Source: Sphingobacterium sp. UBA6711
GTDB lineage: Bacteria; Bacteroidota; Bacteroidia; Sphingobacteriales; Sphingobacteriaceae
NCBI GenBank assembly: GCA_002454415.1
Contig: DKIT01000107.1
Location: 6,966-16,390 of the forward strand
DNA length: 9,425 bases
Direction of reading: 5' to 3'
The notes under the pieces are model-generated. The model was not told where the DNA came from. It saw only the letters and a program-made list of their open reading frames with translations, and ran no database searches. Made by a program: the position numbers and the translations under genes. Of the stretch, positions 1 to 5,982 are shown piece after piece. Positions within the stretch are counted from its first letter, which is position 1; each line of letters starts with the position of its first letter.

Positions 1-1
1 C

Positions 2-820
2 TTACACGTGGACGTTAATATTGTGTCCAATGATATATTGGATCTTGACAAATTTAAAAACTTTAGGCCTGATTTCGCAAATGCCGAATTTGTCTTGGAA
101 AATGGGAAATACATTTGCGGCAGTGAAGTAGAGAAAATGTCGAAATCTAAATTTAATGTAGTCAATCCTGACGATATCATCGAATCGTATGGAGCGGATA
201 CATTGCGACTTTATGAAATGTTTTTAGGACCTCTCGAACAAGCAAAGCCATGGAATACAAATGGTATTGAAGGGGTATACAAGTTTTTACGTAAAGTATG
301 GCGTCTGTTTCACGATACAGAGGGATATTTCAATGTTTCGAACGATGAACCTTCCAAAGCGGAATTTAAAGCTTTGCATAAAATTATTAAGAAAGTGGAA
401 GATGATATTGAACGTTTTTCATTCAATACTTCAGTTTCAGCCTTTATGATCTGTGTTAATGAATTGACTGATCTAAAATGTAATAAACGGCAAATATTGG
501 AACAATTGGTCGTTATTCTACAGCCATATGCACCACATATTACAGAAGAGCTGTGGGCACTGTTGGGTAATGAAGCTGGTACACTTTCATATGCCTCCTA
601 TCCCGTCTTCAAACCAGAATATTTGGTCGAATCGGAGTTTGCCTACCCAGTATCTTTTAATGGCAAGATGAAATTTAATCTGTCTTTAGCGCTTGATTTA
701 GATCAAAAAGCTGTAGAAGATATAATTAAGGAGCATGTTGAAGTGCAACGACACTTAGATGGCAAAGCAATCAAAAAGATTATTTTTGTTAAAGGAAAAA
801 TAATCAATATAGTGATTTAG
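2..820 (+). CDS. leuS: Leucyl-tRNA synthetase, C-terminal part (5' end outside window)
   Basis: LeuS is a class Ia aminoacyl-tRNA synthetase that charges tRNA-Leu with leucine in the cytoplasm. The frame is open from base 2, so the gene enters from the left edge and only about the last 272 residues are present; the GTG at 8 is not a real start. The class I signature KMSKS, which closes over ATP, is encoded at 134-148. It is followed by the conserved block NVVNPDD...YGADTLRLYEMFLGPLEQ and then by the all-helical anticodon-binding domain. The protein ends IKKIIFVKGKIINIVI, close to the usual LeuS C-terminus, so the 3' end is intact. The editing domain and HIGH motif would lie upstream of the window. 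A strong hairpin terminator follows 20 bases after the stop. Identification is secure. Confidence 0.97.
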   Translation, partial: LHVDVNIVSNDILDLDKFKNFRPDFANAEFVLENGKYICGSEVEKMSKSKFNVVNPDDIIESYGADTLRLYEMFLGPLEQAKPWNTNGIEGVYKFLRKVWRLFHDTEGYFNVSNDEPSKAEFKALHKIIKKVEDDIERFSFNTSVSAFMICVNELTDLKCNKRQILEQLVVILQPYAPHITEELWALLGNEAGTLSYASYPVFKPEYLVESEFAYPVSFNGKMKFNLSLALDLDQKAVEDIIKEHVEVQRHLDGKAIKKIIFVKGKIINIVI

Positions 821-840
821 GCCGAGTCTTGATCAACAAA

Positions 841-877
841 AAAGCCATTTTATCGTTACGATAAAATGGCTTTTTTT
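841..877. terminator. Bidirectional terminator between leuS and the GNAT gene
   Basis: A perfect 15-bp stem (841-855 with 859-873) has a 3-base loop and runs into seven T on the plus strand (871-877). Read on the minus strand the stem also ends in a run of six T. It therefore suits both convergent genes. The stop codon of the minus-strand GNAT gene (876-878) overlaps the T tract, so that gene ends inside its own terminator. Confidence 0.93.
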
Positions 878-1157
878 ATGCTAATACATCCTGGAAGGCC
901 GTCGTTTTATCAAAAATAGACTTTGCATAAGGGCAGTTAGCAATAATCTTAGCTTCGTTTTTGCGCGCATAGTCTACCGCTTCCAGTACTAATTTCTTGC
1001 CCACGCTCATTCCTTTATATTCGTCGTAAACCTCTGTATGATCGATTGAAAACTCATTTTCATTTTGCCAAGTATACTCCAAAATTCCAGCTTCATTACT
1101 ATCAACCTCCGCGATAAAATTGCCTCTGTCGTCCTTTTCGATGTTTCTAATTTCCAT
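876..1157 (-). CDS. Small GNAT-type N-acetyltransferase (YidJ/GTNN-like)
   Basis: A 93-residue protein of the compact single-domain GCN5-related acetyltransferase group (Pfam Acetyltransf_CG type). Visible are the DHTEV strand (residues 39-43), an acetyl-CoA pyrophosphate loop of the form KGMSVGKKLV (48-57, replacing the usual RGqGiGkaLv), and an NCPYAKS segment (74-80) with Cys75 before the terminal helix, as is typical of this group. Family members transfer acetyl from acetyl-CoA to an amine; the substrate is generally unknown and nothing here shows it. The ATG at 1155-1157 is preceded by an A-rich stretch without a Shine-Dalgarno sequence. Length matches the family. It stands alone, convergent with leuS. 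I saw no clear promoter match upstream. Confidence 0.88.
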   Translation of the reverse strand: MEIRNIEKDDRGNFIAEVDSNEAGILEYTWQNENEFSIDHTEVYDEYKGMSVGKKLVLEAVDYARKNEAKIIANCPYAKSIFDKTTAFQDVLA

Positions 1158-1323
1158 AGTTTTTTTTCAGAATAACGTCTAAAAAGATTTTTTGTTTTAT
1201 GAAAGTGATGAATTTTCTTGACGAAGTAGGCTTAATTTAGGTCTGGACGATGAAAGCTGGATATGGCTATTTGTTCTGCCCTCTCTTTCACAGCCTTCTA
1301 CTTTTTTATCAAGATTTTTTTCG

Positions 1324-1331
1324 TATATTTG
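1324..1331 (+). promoter_or_regulatory. Predicted -7 element for the cold-shock-domain gene
   Basis: TATATTTG matches the Bacteroidota -7 consensus TAnnTTTG exactly. There is no good -33 TTG box at the usual 17-23 bp upstream; only a T-run is present near 1302. If used, transcription would start near 1338 and leave a leader of about 90 bases before the ATG at 1429. A long leader would suit a cold-shock gene. Confidence 0.5.
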
Positions 1332-1428
1332 CAATTATCTCCTTAGTATATCTCGCATTTTTATCTTTTCTAGGAAGCTCTAAAGGTCCGTAACCTCCTT
1401 GGGAACATTTTATTTTAATCCATATTGC

Positions 1429-1854
1429 ATGAGCAAAAGCCAAATTACATTTAACAAAAAAGAACGAGAAAAAAAGAAACTACTCAAAAAACAACAGAAA
1501 ATTGAGAAAAAAGAGTTCAACAAAACAAATAATGATAAAGGGAAGGCCCTTGAGGAATTATTTGCTTACGTTGATGAACATGGGAATATCTCAGATAGAC
1601 CTGCTATTAAACTGAAAGAGGGTGAGAGTCCAAGCATGGCGTCCAATCACCACGATGACTATTCTTTCGGAAAAGTTGTCCATTATAACACGGAGTCCGC
1701 CTATGGATTTATCCGCGATAATGAAACGCAACAGTCTATTTATTTTAATGATCGTCTTGTTGGACAGAAATTGAATTTAAATCAGAAAGTTAAGTTTAAG
1801 TTCAAAAGTGCAAAACAGGGAGCGCAAGTGACCGAGGTTTTGATCGAATATTAA
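1429..1854 (+). CDS. Cold-shock-domain protein with lysine-rich N-terminal tail
   Basis: A 141-residue protein, taking the ATG at 1429 (MSKSQ...). The TTG at 1399 in the same frame would add ten residues unlike the family. Residues about 5-40 are a highly charged Lys/Glu segment, probably helical or disordered and nucleic-acid binding. Residues about 78-140 form a cold-shock OB-fold domain: FGKVVHYN, then the RNP1-like SAYGFIRD (90-97), then the RNP2-like SIYFND (103-108), and a final strand VTEVLI. Tyr92, Phe94 and Phe107 are the likely stacking aromatics. I recognise this layout (basic tail, short AYVDEHGNI segment, then cold-shock domain) from Bacteroidota, where such proteins are presumed single-strand RNA/DNA chaperones. 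The RNP2 motif is degenerate compared with classic CspA (VFVHF). It is a single gene, with no clear terminator after the stop. Confidence 0.88.
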   Translation: MSKSQITFNKKEREKKKLLKKQQKIEKKEFNKTNNDKGKALEELFAYVDEHGNISDRPAIKLKEGESPSMASNHHDDYSFGKVVHYNTESAYGFIRDNETQQSIYFNDRLVGQKLNLNQKVKFKFKSAKQGAQVTEVLIEY

Positions 1855-2006
1855 GAATTAAAGAAAGACTGCTCGTATGAGGAGTGTTGATAATCATAAG
1901 ACCTTTTGTTTGATATCGTCAAAATCGCAGTCAAGCAAGAGGTTTGTTTATTTTTTATCTCGCTTTGGCGTAGAAGCCTTTGATTAGGAAAGCTGTTCTC
2001 TAAGAC

Positions 2007-2228
2007 TTAACCTTTTGGCATAAGATCTCTTGAAAACGGAGTGTAGTGCCATCCAATTCCATATAATTTCAAGACTACTTTTTCGGAAAGTAATGCAGAT
2101 TTTCCAAATCTTTCAATGCCTTGATGTAGTAGTTCAATTCGGGCTGGACTTCTCGGTCTCGTCAAAAGTCTCCTAAAAGTTTCGTTTCGCGTGTGTATAT
2201 CGGACAGGTTACCGTTGATCAACAATAA
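2007..2228 (-). pseudogene. ATG-less open frame downstream of the metallophosphoesterase; possible gene remnant
   Basis: An open frame of about 73 codons starts right after a TAA (2229-2231) and ends with TAA at 2007-2009. It contains no ATG except three codons before the stop; the only available start near its beginning is TTG (2223-2225), rare in Bacteroidota. The deduced sequence is basic early (RRLLTRPRSPAR) and aromatic later (YGIGWHYTPFSRD), and it looks more protein-like than a random frame. I do not recognise it. It lies just beyond the stop of the preceding minus-strand gene (2234), so it could be a third cistron, the tail of a decayed gene, or chance. Without homology I favour remnant or chance. 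Confidence 0.22.
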
Positions 2229-2233
2229 TTACC

Positions 2234-3082
2234 TTACTGGATTTTTTTTAATTTGAAAATTGTTACTTCCGGTCGAGCATTAAATCGGATAGGGATACTG
2301 TGTCCGAGACCACGGTTTATGTATAATGTCCGGTCACCGCTGATTTTTTTTATACCTTGGTCATATTTTTTGTTTGTTACCGGAATAATAGGAGAGCCCC
2401 AAAAGGGAATTCGTACTTGTCCAGCATGTGTATGTCCTGATAATATCCAACCGCTATAATTATTCCATACGTGTAGATCCGCAACGTCAGGGTTGTGGCA
2501 TAAAACTATGCTAGCTTTCGATGGATCATACCCACTCATAGCTTTGACAGGATTGAAATTTGTTCCCCAAAAATCGTCCATGCCGAAGATCTGGAGGCCC
2601 TCTATTGTTGTGCTCTCATTTCTCAATACTTTTATTCCATATCCATTGAGTAGTCGAGTAATGGAGTCTGCCGCAGCGCTATCCTGAAATCCTTTTCCGT
2701 AGTCATGGTTGCCAAGGATTGCTAAAGTCTGTAGTTTGCCTTTTGGCGCTTTTTGCATTACTTCACCAAGCTCCTGTATTGGAATCTTGCCGTCGACTAA
2801 TCGGACAAAGTCTCCAGTATATACTACAATAGCTGGATGCATTAGCGAGATTTCGCTGAATGTTTCTTTTATGAAATTTTTGTCCACATAGTTTCCGATG
2901 TGTATATCAGAAATTTGGATTAGTGTTTCTCCATCAAGCGTTATCGGTAGATGTTTTGTATCGAGGTCTATTTGTTCATATTGGACCCAATGCGGTTCGA
3001 TTTTCCAAGTGTACAGCCCCAGTATTAGGCTAGCTAAGAATAAAGAGATTAGAATATTTCTTATTTTGCGCTTATTTTTCAT
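2234..3082 (-). CDS. Membrane-anchored metallophosphoesterase (YkuE-like calcineurin family)
   Basis: A 282-residue protein using the ATG at 3080-3082; a longer frame up to 3154 overlaps the preceding gene and does not look like family sequence. The N-terminus is positively charged (MKNKRKIRN) followed by one membrane segment (about residues 9-25), placing the catalytic domain outside the cytoplasmic membrane. All metallophosphoesterase metal-binding blocks are present: SDIHIG (Asp59, His61), TGDF (Asp91), LGNHDYG (Asn125, His126), CHNPD (His196) and SGHTHAG (His217, His219). Such enzymes use a two-metal centre to hydrolyse phosphomonoesters or phosphodiesters; YkuE-type members have been linked to cell-envelope or lipid phosphate substrates, but the substrate here cannot be told. 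It begins four bases after the stop of the upstream GNAT gene, so the two are very probably co-transcribed. Confidence 0.92.
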   Translation of the reverse strand: MKNKRKIRNILISLFLASLILGLYTWKIEPHWVQYEQIDLDTKHLPITLDGETLIQISDIHIGNYVDKNFIKETFSEISLMHPAIVVYTGDFVRLVDGKIPIQELGEVMQKAPKGKLQTLAILGNHDYGKGFQDSAAADSITRLLNGYGIKVLRNESTTIEGLQIFGMDDFWGTNFNPVKAMSGYDPSKASIVLCHNPDVADLHVWNNYSGWILSGHTHAGQVRIPFWGSPIIPVTNKKYDQGIKKISGDRTLYINRGLGHSIPIRFNARPEVTIFKLKKIQ

Positions 3083-3086
3083 CGGT

Positions 3087-3593
3087 TTAGAAACTTGCTG
3101 TCCAGTTGGATTTGTGGATGCGCATGTTAAGACTTCTCCAAGTTTCAGTGCCAATTTTCACTTCTGTAAAAACATTGGCGTCTATTCGGAAGCCTACGCC
3201 TTCATAACATCTGATTGCATTGCTATTCCAGTCGTAGACATTTAGATCAGCTTCTACAAAGTTCTCTTTGACAAAAAGTAACTTCAATAGCTCATTTATT
3301 GTTCTTCTGCCATAGCCCTTGTTTCGTTCAGAGTTTTTCGCAATTAAGATTCGACATAATCTCGGGATTTCTCGTTCAAAACTTATTTCGCAATGTCCGA
3401 TAATTTCTTTTGTCTCTGTATTGATGATTTTAAACGGGCGGCGTTTCGTGTCTTGAATGTAGTTTTCAAGCTGATAATCAGTAAGAGGAAATGCGAAGTA
3501 AGGGCCTGCAAACTGTAAGAGTTCTTTTGCAGATCCAATCCATGATTTGAAACGTGAAAAGTCTGATTTTTCAAATGGAAGTAATGCTATCAT
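3087..3593 (-). CDS. GNAT family N-acetyltransferase
   Basis: A 168-residue protein. The ATG at 3591-3593 is chosen; the frame extends to a TTG at 3621-3623, but that codon lies inside a predicted -7 promoter element. Family features: N-terminal LLPFEKSDF strand and helix, IIGHCEISF central strand (residues 64-72), acetyl-CoA-binding loop RNKGYGRR (90-97, matching R/Q-x-x-G-x-G), ADLNVYDWNSNAIRCYEGVGF (115-135) with the Asn-aromatic-Tyr pattern typical of the group, and a C-terminal WRSLNM strand. It resembles the acetyltransferases often annotated RimJ/RimL-like, which acetylate N-termini or small amines; the substrate cannot be assigned. It is the first gene of a two-gene unit with the metallophosphoesterase and is divergent from the SRPBCC gene. 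Confidence 0.9.
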   Translation of the reverse strand: MIALLPFEKSDFSRFKSWIGSAKELLQFAGPYFAFPLTDYQLENYIQDTKRRPFKIINTETKEIIGHCEISFEREIPRLCRILIAKNSERNKGYGRRTINELLKLLFVKENFVEADLNVYDWNSNAIRCYEGVGFRIDANVFTEVKIGTETWRSLNMRIHKSNWTASF

Positions 3594-3620
3594 AAAATTG
3601 CGGTTCCAGTTTATTTTTGT

Positions 3621-3628
3621 CAAAGCTA
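3621..3628 (-). promoter_or_regulatory. Predicted -7 element for the GNAT-metallophosphoesterase operon
   Basis: On the minus strand this reads TAGCTTTG, an exact TAnnTTTG match, 27 bases before the ATG at 3593. The predicted start of transcription near 3614 leaves a short leader, usual in this phylum. No convincing -33 box is seen. It supports ATG 3593 over the upstream TTG. Confidence 0.45.
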
Positions 3629-3662
3629 TTCAATTTAGAGAATTCTCATGCCCTTTCCTAAA

Positions 3663-3670
3663 TAAATTTG
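3663..3670 (+). promoter_or_regulatory. Predicted -7 element for the SRPBCC gene
   Basis: TAAATTTG matches TAnnTTTG exactly and lies 44 bases before the ATG at 3715. No clear -33 TTG is at the right distance. Together with the oppositely oriented element at 3621-3628 it makes a compact divergent promoter region. Confidence 0.42.
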
Positions 3671-3714
3671 TGAATTTTACGAAATTCGTTTGAAATTTAT
3701 TGACAAGTAGTTTT

Positions 3715-4188
3715 ATGCCACAACTAATATTAGATACAGTTATTGAAGCACCTTTGAAGGTTGTTTTTGATTTGGCCCGTAGCATCGATGTGCATATGTA
3801 TTCAACAAAGGAGACAGGGGAAAAGGCCGTAGAGGGAGTAACTACGGGGTTGATTGAGGTAGGGCAAACGGTTCGTTGGCGAGCGAGGCATCTTGGAGTT
3901 AAACAAACACTCACGGTTCAAATAACAGCGATGGAAAAACCTTATTATTTCGAAGATAAAATGATCCAAGGTGTGTTCCAGTCAATGGATCATCAACATC
4001 ACTTTGAAGAATTGGCAGATGGCAAGGTTCTGATGCGTGACATATTTAATTTCAGCGCACCTTTTGGAGTTTTAGGAAGGTTCGTAGAGTGGCTTTTTCT
4101 GACGGCGTATATGCGGCGATTTCTCGAGGAGCGAAATCAAAGTATCAAGGAGGTTGCCGAGTCTGGTCAGTATGTAAGGTATTTGTAG
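3715..4188 (+). CDS. SRPBCC (START-like) ligand-binding domain protein
   Basis: A 157-residue cytoplasmic protein using the ATG at 3715; an in-frame TTG at 3700 would add five residues and is unlikely. The opening strand LDTVIEAPLKVVFDLARSIDVHMYS is characteristic of the SRPBCC superfamily, as are the later GVTTGLIEVGQTVRWRARHLGV and the long C-terminal helix beginning near GVLGRFVEWLFLTAYMRRFLEERN. The helix packs over a hydrophobic cavity that binds lipids or other small molecules in characterised relatives. Proteins of this type in Bacteroidota are often labelled cell division inhibitors by transfer of annotation; nothing here proves that role. It appears monocistronic and converges on the following minus-strand gene, with no obvious terminator in the 42-base gap. 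Confidence 0.85.
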   Translation: MPQLILDTVIEAPLKVVFDLARSIDVHMYSTKETGEKAVEGVTTGLIEVGQTVRWRARHLGVKQTLTVQITAMEKPYYFEDKMIQGVFQSMDHQHHFEELADGKVLMRDIFNFSAPFGVLGRFVEWLFLTAYMRRFLEERNQSIKEVAESGQYVRYL

Positions 4189-4230
4189 TCGAAAGAATTC
4201 TGTTTTTGATATTAACATGTTCTAAATTGC

Positions 4231-4851
4231 CTATCGGTTTCTGGATATGATAATTAAATCCGGGATTTCTCTTTTGAGGTGTTCCTGCATAAAAGTAAAA
4301 GCTCCCAGCTGATGTGTGGTGACCTGATGTATTTCACTGAATTCAGTATAGAAATAAATACTAAAACTGTTTGGCCCCCGATAATTGCTTACAATTTTAG
4401 TTTCAATGCGATGAATCTGGTTGATTGAAATTAGCTTATGCCCAAATAGTGTGAACAACAAGATCTTCTTTTCACGGAAAAGATAGGGTGCAATAGTAGC
4501 GTATGCGCGCACCAATTGTGAAGTGTATTTTCGATAAATTTCAAGATCTTGCTCATTTAAACTTCGCAGTGCATGGATAAACTTTTGGTTTTTGCTAAAA
4601 GTTATCCAGCAAAGTGGTCCAAAGGATAAACTCAGGCAGATGAAAAGTATAGATAGGGCAGGGAGTGACTTGTAGAAAAACGAAAGTCGGTCTTCGTTGT
4701 TCAGCCAGTTTTGGAAGAATCCGACTAAGAAGAATCCATAGCATAAGGTAAATAAGGAAGTAAAAATAGCTATTAATATATTCCGTGTTTTTTTAATTCT
4801 GCTGAGTTCGCTTTCTAAAAATAACTTTGCTATTGATCTATAACTGCTCAT
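4231..4851 (-). CDS. Hypothetical protein with two membrane segments
   Basis: A 206-residue protein I do not recognise. The N-terminal 20 residues are polar and basic. Two hydrophobic spans (about 24-46 and 63-85) are linked by a short charged loop, giving a hairpin in the inner membrane with both ends on the same side. Residues about 120-200 form a soluble domain with alternating short strands (KKILLFTLFGHKLISINQIHRIETK...SFSIYFYTE...HQVTTHQLGAF) and a final helix (FMQEHLKREIP). This pattern is reminiscent of the bacterial PH-like domains found after paired membrane spans, but that is inference from pattern only. The ATG at 4849-4851 is the only sensible start. A weak -7-like TATATTTA (plus-strand 4868-4875) lies 17 bases upstream. 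It is a single gene, convergent with the SRPBCC gene. Confidence 0.75.
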   Translation of the reverse strand: MSSYRSIAKLFLESELSRIKKTRNILIAIFTSLFTLCYGFFLVGFFQNWLNNEDRLSFFYKSLPALSILFICLSLSFGPLCWITFSKNQKFIHALRSLNEQDLEIYRKYTSQLVRAYATIAPYLFREKKILLFTLFGHKLISINQIHRIETKIVSNYRGPNSFSIYFYTEFSEIHQVTTHQLGAFTFMQEHLKREIPDLIIISRNR

Positions 4852-5347
4852 GTTGCATTTGAAAGCTTAAATATAAGATAATAAACAGTATGTTTTGCAT
4901 GCGGGATGAAAAGGTTTTCTATCTATTTAAACTTTAGATATATTGTGTTAATTTGTTTATAGTCAGCTATAAAAACTATTATTTATTATCTGGAGAACTT
5001 TATATTCATTAAGTTTTTGAACCTACTGACACCTCCTATTCGCTATTTAACCGGGTGCTTTCTAAGCATCCTAGGGTCATACTGATGTGTGATGCCAGAT
5101 AAGAAATTAGTGCCGCAGTTTGTACACATTAATCAATCGTCCTTTTTAGTCGTTCTAGTAGGTTTTTATTTTCGGGTAGTATTAGGGCCATTCATCAGGT
5201 AATCATGTCTTAAATCGATTGAAAATAGCTTTAAATTGAAAATTGTAAATGTGTAGTACATTTCTTCATTAAAATAGATCTGTAGCCCTTGAAACCCATC
5301 GTATGCCTTCTCTCATTTTACCCTGCTCAAAAATATTACTATTCCAG

Positions 5348-5394
5348 GGCTGAAAATTCCTATGGATAGAATTTTATCCATAGGAATTTTAGCC
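5348..5394. repeat. Long hairpin-forming inverted repeat
   Basis: A perfect 16-bp inverted repeat, AAAATTCCTATGGATA (5353-5368) with its complement at 5375-5390, encloses a 6-base loop. GGCT (5348-5351) and AGCC (5391-5394) can extend it to 20 pairs with a single bulged G at 5352. It has only four T at the 3' end and no gene immediately before it on either strand, so it does not look like an ordinary terminator, although termination remains possible. Confidence 0.7.
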
Positions 5395-5811
5395 GCTAAA
5401 CCCCGTGTTTTTTGTTGTTTTTTATATTATGTTATTGTTTATATATATGTTTTAAAGATTTGTTATTCAGAATTTAATGTATAAATATTGTCGTTTATAT
5501 GCCTTATTGCCCCTTCTTAGTAAATAAGTGAAAATTCGGTGGTAGGCCGATTTATAAATAGCGATGTTTAACCCAAAAGAAAGATAAGGGATAATGACTT
5601 TTTGGCAAAGTGGCCGCTGAAAACGCCACTCCTTTGTTGCATAGTGTAGTCTGACAGGAAAATATCGGTTGTATTCATTGACTTAGGTACGCGGATTAAC
5701 TTTCAACACGCTAAAACAATAATTGTCTAACGAAGTTAGTTTTGGTATGGCGGCTTGAAGGTGATAAGTTATTTTTGTGAGTGCGACGAATTACATAATA
5801 ATGTTTATTTT

Positions 5812-5858
5812 GTTTATATAAATCTGTTTTTCAGCTATATTTTAGATTTTATATAAAC
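5812..5858. repeat. AT-rich imperfect inverted repeat with two copies of TTTATATAAA
   Basis: GTTTATATAAATCT (5812-5825) pairs with AGATTTTATATAAAC (5844-5858), with one bulged T and an 18-base spacer. Each arm contains the self-complementary 10-mer TTTATATAAA (5813-5822 and 5848-5857), whose starts are 35 bases apart. It lies 124 bases beyond the rrf2 stop. It could be a protein-binding site or an AT-rich hairpin; its function is unknown. Confidence 0.5.
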
Positions 5859-5982
5859 CTTTATTTAAAATAGAAATCCGAGGGTTTATGTTACAAAATT
5901 TCCAGATATTTTGTAGAGGAACAGTTTGAAGTGAAGTGCTTCTATTCTTACTTATTATGGCAGATAGACAATTTAGCGGTCT

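Larger units (their letters stand above)
4852..5982. other. Gene-poor region of about 1.13 kb
   Basis: No open frame reaches 60 codons on either strand and I recognise no protein fragment, tRNA, rRNA, tmRNA, SRP RNA or RNase P signature. It holds two long inverted repeats (5348-5394 and 5812-5858), an imperfect hairpin near 5606-5638 (CAAAGTGGC against GCCAC-TCC-TTTG), a very AT-rich stretch around 5405-5500, and an isolated exact TAnnTTTG on the plus strand at 5770-5777 with nothing obvious downstream. It could be decayed coding DNA, a site of past insertion, or a home for untranslated RNAs. Confidence 0.6.

Noticed and set aside
3083..3154. 24-residue extension of the metallophosphoesterase into the GNAT gene
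   Set aside because: The extension reads through GNAT coding sequence in another frame, and ATG 3082 gives the expected basic stretch and membrane anchor right at the N-terminus.
2898..3245. Plus-strand open frame of 115 codons opposite the metallophosphoesterase and GNAT genes
   Set aside because: It lies antisense across two well-supported genes and their junction, has a composition typical of an antisense shadow (Cys- and Ser-rich, no domain), and no promoter or family resemblance.
3630..3914. Minus-strand open frame of 94 codons opposite the start of the SRPBCC gene
   Set aside because: It overlaps the SRPBCC coding region and its promoter; the deduced sequence shows no recognisable domain, while the plus strand gives a clear family match.
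5348..5394. Interpretation of the long hairpin as a terminal inverted repeat of an insertion sequence
   Set aside because: The arms are 6 bases apart, with no transposase frame between or beside them and no target-site duplication noticed.
4852..5982. Known structural RNAs (tRNA, tmRNA, SRP RNA, RNase P RNA) in the gene-poor region
   Set aside because: None of the conserved signatures I looked for (T-loop GTTCGAATC, tmRNA 5' end, SRP GGAAGGAAGCAGCC core, RNase P GAGGAAAGTC) is present.
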